NCBI GenBank assembly: GCA_011389735.1
Contig: JAABTS010000024.1
Location: 1 to 48,831, forward strand
Reading direction: 5' to 3'
Source: Desulfobacteraceae bacterium
Lineage (GTDB): Bacteria; Desulfobacterota; Desulfobacteria; Desulfobacterales; JAABTS01
DNA length: 48,831 nt
Program-made: the position numbers and the translations under genes
Shown here: piece after piece, positions 45,695 through 48,831 of the stretch
Numbering within the stretch: position 1 is the stretch's first letter
Layout of the letters: each line of letters begins with the position of its first letter
The notes under the pieces: generated by a model
What the model was told of the DNA's origin: nothing
Seen by the model: only the letters and a program-made list of their open reading frames with translations
Databases searched by the model: none

Positions 45695-46234
45695 ATGAGT
45701 TCGCCTCGAGAACCGAAACCGTCGAAGCTGTTGATCGGCGCTTTCATGAAGGATAAATCCCTTTTTCAGGACATTTTTTCCCGGCTTGTGGATCAATTCG
45801 GACCTGCGGACATGATCAGCCCCTGGCTGCCCTTTGACTATACAAGCTATTACGAACCTGAAATGGGAGCCCCCCTCTACCGGCGGGCGGCCGCCTTCAA
45901 GCAGCTTATCGCCCAGGAACGGCTTCCTGAAATCAAGCTGTTCACCAACTCCGTCGAATCCGGGTTTACCGAATCCAAAAAACGGCGGGTGAACATCGAC
46001 CCCGGATACATGACGCCTGAACGGTTCGTGCTGGCCACCGGCAAAAATTTTACCCATCGAATTTATATCGGCCGGGGCGTTTATGCGGATCTTACGCTTG
46101 TGTACCAAAGGGGGGCGTTCGAGGGTCTTCCGTGGACATATCCGGATTATCTAAACGAGCGGATGCTGAAATTTTTATACCTTGTTAGAAACAAATATCG
46201 AATCGATATGAAAGGACATGCTTCGGCGCAATGA
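45695..46234 (+). CDS. DUF4416 family protein
   Basis: 179-aa cytoplasmic protein of a family common in Desulfobacterota and related groups (DUF4416). Recognisable blocks: PSKLLIGAFMKDKSLF near the start, FDYTSYYEPEMGAPLYRR, VNIDPGYMTPERFVLATGKN and GVYADLTLVYQRGAF. No catalytic motif is evident and no function is known to me. Its stop overlaps the yicC start as ATGA, so the two are translationally coupled, hinting at a joint role in RNA metabolism or growth control. Confidence 0.85.
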   Translation: MSSPREPKPSKLLIGAFMKDKSLFQDIFSRLVDQFGPADMISPWLPFDYTSYYEPEMGAPLYRRAAAFKQLIAQERLPEIKLFTNSVESGFTESKKRRVNIDPGYMTPERFVLATGKNFTHRIYIGRGVYADLTLVYQRGAFEGLPWTYPDYLNERMLKFLYLVRNKYRIDMKGHASAQ

Positions 46235-47112
46235 TAAAAAGTATGACGGCGTATTCGAACGCCGAAGAAAACCGAAAAGGAATGACCATTTCCGCGGAAA
46301 TGCGGTCCGTGAACAACCGCTATTTGGATTTGGTTATACGGACGCCCCAGGCCTACGGGTATCTCGAAGACAAGATCAGGCGGCTGGTTTCCGGAAAAAT
46401 ATCACGAGGACGAATCGAAATCCGGATTCAGATTGCCGGGGATTCGGACGATTCCACAATATTTGAAATCGATACGGAAAAGGCGGATGCTTATTATCAA
46501 GCGATCAGTGAGCTAAAAGCCAAATTCGGTTTGAACACGGAGATTTCATTGGATCACATGATGGCCGCGAACAATATTATTCGTCCGGTTGAACGGGAAA
46601 CGGATATGGAAGCGGTCTGGCCGGCCGTCCAGGAATGCCTGGAAAAAGCCGTGGAAGCTCTGGACGTCATGAAAATCACCGAAGGCGCGTTTATCGAATC
46701 GGATCTTTCGGATCGGATTGATTTTATCGATGCGTGTGTGGATCAAATTCGGGGCGAGTCTGAAAATTTATTGCCTGCTTACATAGAACGGTTGAAGGAA
46801 CGAATTCACAAATTGACCGACGGCGTGGCGGATATCGATCCGGATCGAATTTCCCAGGAGGCGGCTTTTCTTGCCGATAAAAGCGATATTACCGAAGAGA
46901 TTGTCCGAGCCAAAAGCCATGTCGAACATTTCAAGGAACTTATGGCGTCCAATGAAACCACCGGGCGGTCATTGAATTTTCTTTTGCAGGAAATGCATCG
47001 GGAATTCAATACCATGGGCGCAAAAGTCGGCAATGCGTCAGTTTCGCATGTCATTGTCGACGCAAAATCGGAAATCGAAAAAATCAGGGAACAGGTTCAA
47101 AACATAGAATAA
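46231..47112 (+). CDS. yicC: YicC family endoribonuclease-like protein
   Basis: 293-aa protein with both family domains: an N-terminal YicC-like part starting [20 protein letters not shown], with [14 protein letters not shown], and a C-terminal DUF1732 part with [31 protein letters not shown] and [20 protein letters not shown]. coli YicC has been described as a hexameric endoribonuclease affecting small-RNA turnover; I infer the same class here. The start overlaps the upstream DUF4416 stop by four bases. It precedes the RemA-like and gmk genes, a frequent bacterial arrangement. Confidence 0.92.
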   Translation: MIKSMTAYSNAEENRKGMTISAEMRSVNNRYLDLVIRTPQAYGYLEDKIRRLVSGKISRGRIEIRIQIAGDSDDSTIFEIDTEKADAYYQAISELKAKFGLNTEISLDHMMAANNIIRPVERETDMEAVWPAVQECLEKAVEALDVMKITEGAFIESDLSDRIDFIDACVDQIRGESENLLPAYIERLKERIHKLTDGVADIDPDRISQEAAFLADKSDITEEIVRAKSHVEHFKELMASNETTGRSLNFLLQEMHREFNTMGAKVGNASVSHVIVDAKSEIEKIREQVQNIE

Positions 47113-47146
47113 CCATCGCGCCGGAAAATGGAGTATTATCACAATT

Positions 47147-47428
47147 ATGGAAAAGAATCTTTTAAATATCGGATTTGGAAGCACGGTCGTAGCTGAACGG
47201 ATTGTCGCCATTGTTTCGCCGAATTCCGCTCCTATGAAGCGGCTGAAAGACGAAGCCAGAGAAGAAAGCCGTCTTATCGATTCGACTCATGGAAGGCGCA
47301 CCCGGTCTATCATCGTCACGGACAGCAAGCATGTTATCCTTTCAGCCATTCAGGCGGAGACTATTTCACAGCGTTATCAGTTGCTCAGGGAGGAACAGGG
47401 CAAAAAGGATGATGAAAAATACGAATAA
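47147..47428 (+). CDS. RemA-like DUF370 protein
   Basis: 93-aa protein of the DUF370 family (Bacillus RemA, extracellular-matrix regulator). It begins with [19 protein letters not shown] and continues to [20 protein letters not shown] and [12 protein letters not shown], the full family core. RemA is a DNA-binding, ring-forming regulator in Bacillus. In Desulfobacterota the gene is typically found, as here, between yicC and gmk, with role unknown. GGAG lies about 14 bases upstream, somewhat far. The end overlaps the likely gmk start. Confidence 0.9.
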   Translation: MEKNLLNIGFGSTVVAERIVAIVSPNSAPMKRLKDEAREESRLIDSTHGRRTRSIIVTDSKHVILSAIQAETISQRYQLLREEQGKKDDEKYE

Positions 47429-48020
47429 CGCCATGAGCAAAGAACCGGAAAAAGGGCGTATATTTATTGTGTCGGCGCCGTCGGGCGCCGGCAAAACGAC
47501 TCTTTGCCGGCGCCTGAGAGACCGTTTTCCGGATCTCCGGTATTCCGTGTCGCACACCACACGTCCGCCCCGGCCGGGCGAAACCGATGGCGTCGATTAC
47601 TATTTTATTTCCAAAGAAGAATTTCTGGCCGGAGTCGATTCAGGGCGATGGGCGGAATGGGCAGTGGTTCACGGCAATTATTACGGAACTTCGGTGAACT
47701 TTTTAACACGCTGCATCCGAAACGGTCTTGATGTGCTGATGGATATCGATGTTCAAGGCGGTAAACAGATCATGGACAAATTTCCCGAGGCCGTCGGAGT
47801 TTTCATCATGCCTCCCTCGATGGAAGTCCTCGAACAGCGCTTGATAAAACGAGGCCAGGATAAAGCGGAAAGCATTCAAACGCGGATCGTCAATGCGGAA
47901 CAGGAAATCGCCGAAAAGGAGATCTACCGGTATATAATTGTGAACGATAACCTGGAATCGGCGGCCGGCGAATTAATATCGCTGGTGGAATCCTATCGAT
48001 CCGGAAGCCATGAAAACTGA
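47409..48020 (+). CDS. gmk: Guanylate kinase
   Basis: Phosphorylates GMP to GDP using ATP, essential for GTP and dGTP supply. The 203-aa protein has a P-loop [10 protein letters not shown], the GMP-binding [11 protein letters not shown] and [10 protein letters not shown] motifs and the lid region [14 protein letters not shown]. The frame is open much further upstream, within the RemA-like gene, but family length favours the paired ATGs at 47409 and 47412; an ATG at 47433 is an alternative. With the first choice gmk overlaps the upstream gene by 20 bases. The end overlaps rlmB by 11 bases, so the operon is tightly packed. Confidence 0.93.
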   Translation: MMKNTNNAMSKEPEKGRIFIVSAPSGAGKTTLCRRLRDRFPDLRYSVSHTTRPPRPGETDGVDYYFISKEEFLAGVDSGRWAEWAVVHGNYYGTSVNFLTRCIRNGLDVLMDIDVQGGKQIMDKFPEAVGVFIMPPSMEVLEQRLIKRGQDKAESIQTRIVNAEQEIAEKEIYRYIIVNDNLESAAGELISLVESYRSGSHEN

Positions 48021-48744
48021 AATTCTTTTCGGATATCATCCTGTAAAGGAAGTGATTCGAGCCGGCCGGCGGCGTATTATCGGATTGTACGCGGCTCGAA
48101 AGCAAAACCGCAAGTCAACGGAGCTGATAAAACTGGCCGAAACCAGAGGAATCGCCGTTTTTTCAACGTCCGCCGGGGAGCTGGCGGGGTTGTCCGCTAC
48201 GGACCGGCATCAAGGCGTCTGCGCGAAGGTCGGGCCTTATCCTCTGGTCGATCCGGATACGCTGACCGGCGGAGGAACGAAATCCGAATTCTCGTTTATC
48301 GTCATGGCGGACTCCATTCTGGACTCCCGTAACCTGGGCGCCTTGATGCGGACTGCGCTCTGCGCCGGAGCCCAGGGCCTGATTTTGCCGAAAGACCGTT
48401 CCGCGCCTCCAAATTCCACGGTGTCCAAAACATCGGCCGGCGCGATGGAACATCTTCCCGTCTCCGTGGTGACCAATCTGGTCAATACGATTAACGAATT
48501 GAAACACAAACACTACTGGATTATAGGACTTGACGGGACAGCCTCCAAATCCGTGTTCGACATTGACCGTCCTGATCGGGCGGTGCTGGTGGTCGGCGGC
48601 GAAGAAAAAGGGATACGGCCGCTTGTAAAAAAAAATTGCGATCTGCTCGTTTCTATCCCCCAGGCCGGGCCCGTCGATTCTCTGAACGCCTCGGTCGCAG
48701 CGGGAATTGCGATGTATGTGTTATGTCAAAATCGTGGAATATAA
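48010..48744 (+). CDS. rlmB: 23S rRNA (guanosine-2'-O)-methyltransferase, RlmB/TrmH family
   Basis: SPOUT-class RNA methyltransferase using S-adenosylmethionine. The 244-aa protein has an N-terminal substrate-binding domain (LFGYHPVKEVIRAGRRRI, ATDRHQGVCAKV) and a knotted C-terminal domain with SILDSRNLGALMRTALCAGA (motif 1), VLVVGGEEKGIRP (motif 2) and DSLNASVAAGIAMY (motif 3). These are the standard RlmB signatures; modification of G2251 is inferred by homology. Start overlaps gmk by 11 bases. It is the last complete gene in the window. Confidence 0.9.
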   Translation: MKTEILFGYHPVKEVIRAGRRRIIGLYAARKQNRKSTELIKLAETRGIAVFSTSAGELAGLSATDRHQGVCAKVGPYPLVDPDTLTGGGTKSEFSFIVMADSILDSRNLGALMRTALCAGAQGLILPKDRSAPPNSTVSKTSAGAMEHLPVSVVTNLVNTINELKHKHYWIIGLDGTASKSVFDIDRPDRAVLVVGGEEKGIRPLVKKNCDLLVSIPQAGPVDSLNASVAAGIAMYVLCQNRGI

Positions 48745-48831
48745 AACTTTCGGGCCTGGTTCTAACTTCGGCCACGACCGCCGGTTGGATAAGCTCACCG
48801 CAGAGACGCAGAATTCGCAAAGGTTAAATAA
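48745..48831. other. Terminal spacer with degenerate repeat
   Basis: Holds the low-complexity string CACCGCAGAGACGCAGAATT (48772-48791) continuing to GCAAAGG, similar in style to the CACAAAGACACGAAGG string at 67-82. No terminator is visible before the window ends. Confidence 0.45.

Overview
The window reads as a chromosomal segment of a Gram-negative, sulfate-reducing bacterium of the Desulfobacterota (Desulfobacterales-like; the lineage is inference). The strongest marker is a complete dsrMKJOP operon, the membrane electron-transfer complex tied to dissimilatory sulfite reduction. LPS-core glycosyltransferases with an O-antigen ligase, outer-membrane-type lipoproteins and periplasmic c-type cytochromes agree with this. 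No rRNA, tRNA, CRISPR array, intact insertion sequence or phage gene was found.

Layout. 1-189: a hairpin-rich spacer. 190-5106: sbcD-sbcC. 5107-5525: a spacer with a 19-bp perfect inverted repeat and a candidate promoter. 5526-14765: a tight co-directional run of a 1402-aa PPDK-like dikinase fragment fused to an unknown N-terminal region, a long GAPDH, RecD2 helicase and MurJ. 14766-14898: a repeat spacer that supplies the last codons of murJ. 14899-17100: feoB without feoA, followed by tandem terminators. 22634-17422 (minus): a three-gene envelope operon (FlgT-N-like protein, TPR+CsgG-like lipoprotein, CsgG-like+5xFN3 protein) with a good promoter. 23524-25524: an old-yellow-enzyme/2,4-dienoyl-CoA-reductase-type flavoprotein with a palindrome over its promoter. 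25525-26045: two inverted arrays of a GGGATC hexamer. 26046-31790: an RsbRD-N-like gene followed by dsrMKJOP and a textbook terminator. 31960-36111: four overlapping LPS genes (two heptosyltransferases, GT2, O-antigen ligase). 36492-44000: a stress-type cassette of prkA, DUF444 (yeaH), spoVR (ycgB) and a second, divergent PrkA-like ATPase. 45077-44034 (minus): a response-regulator/diguanylate cyclase. 45504-48744: Trm112-like protein, DUF4416, YicC, RemA-like DUF370, Gmk and RlmB.

How the genes fit together. DsrMKJOP links periplasmic and quinone-pool electrons to the cytoplasmic CCG-domain subunit DsrK. The RsbRD-N-like gene in front of it may be a co-regulated sensor or partition-type protein. 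The LPS block completes the inner core and attaches O-antigen. The PrkA-DUF444-SpoVR-PrkA2 cassette extends the known yeaG-yeaH-ycgB module by a second AAA+ kinase-like protein. It and the FlgT/CsgG/FN3 operon are the most likely places for poorly described biology. The spacers deserve attention too: several are built of inverted repeats, and two of them (1-163 and 25617-25729) share a conserved end.
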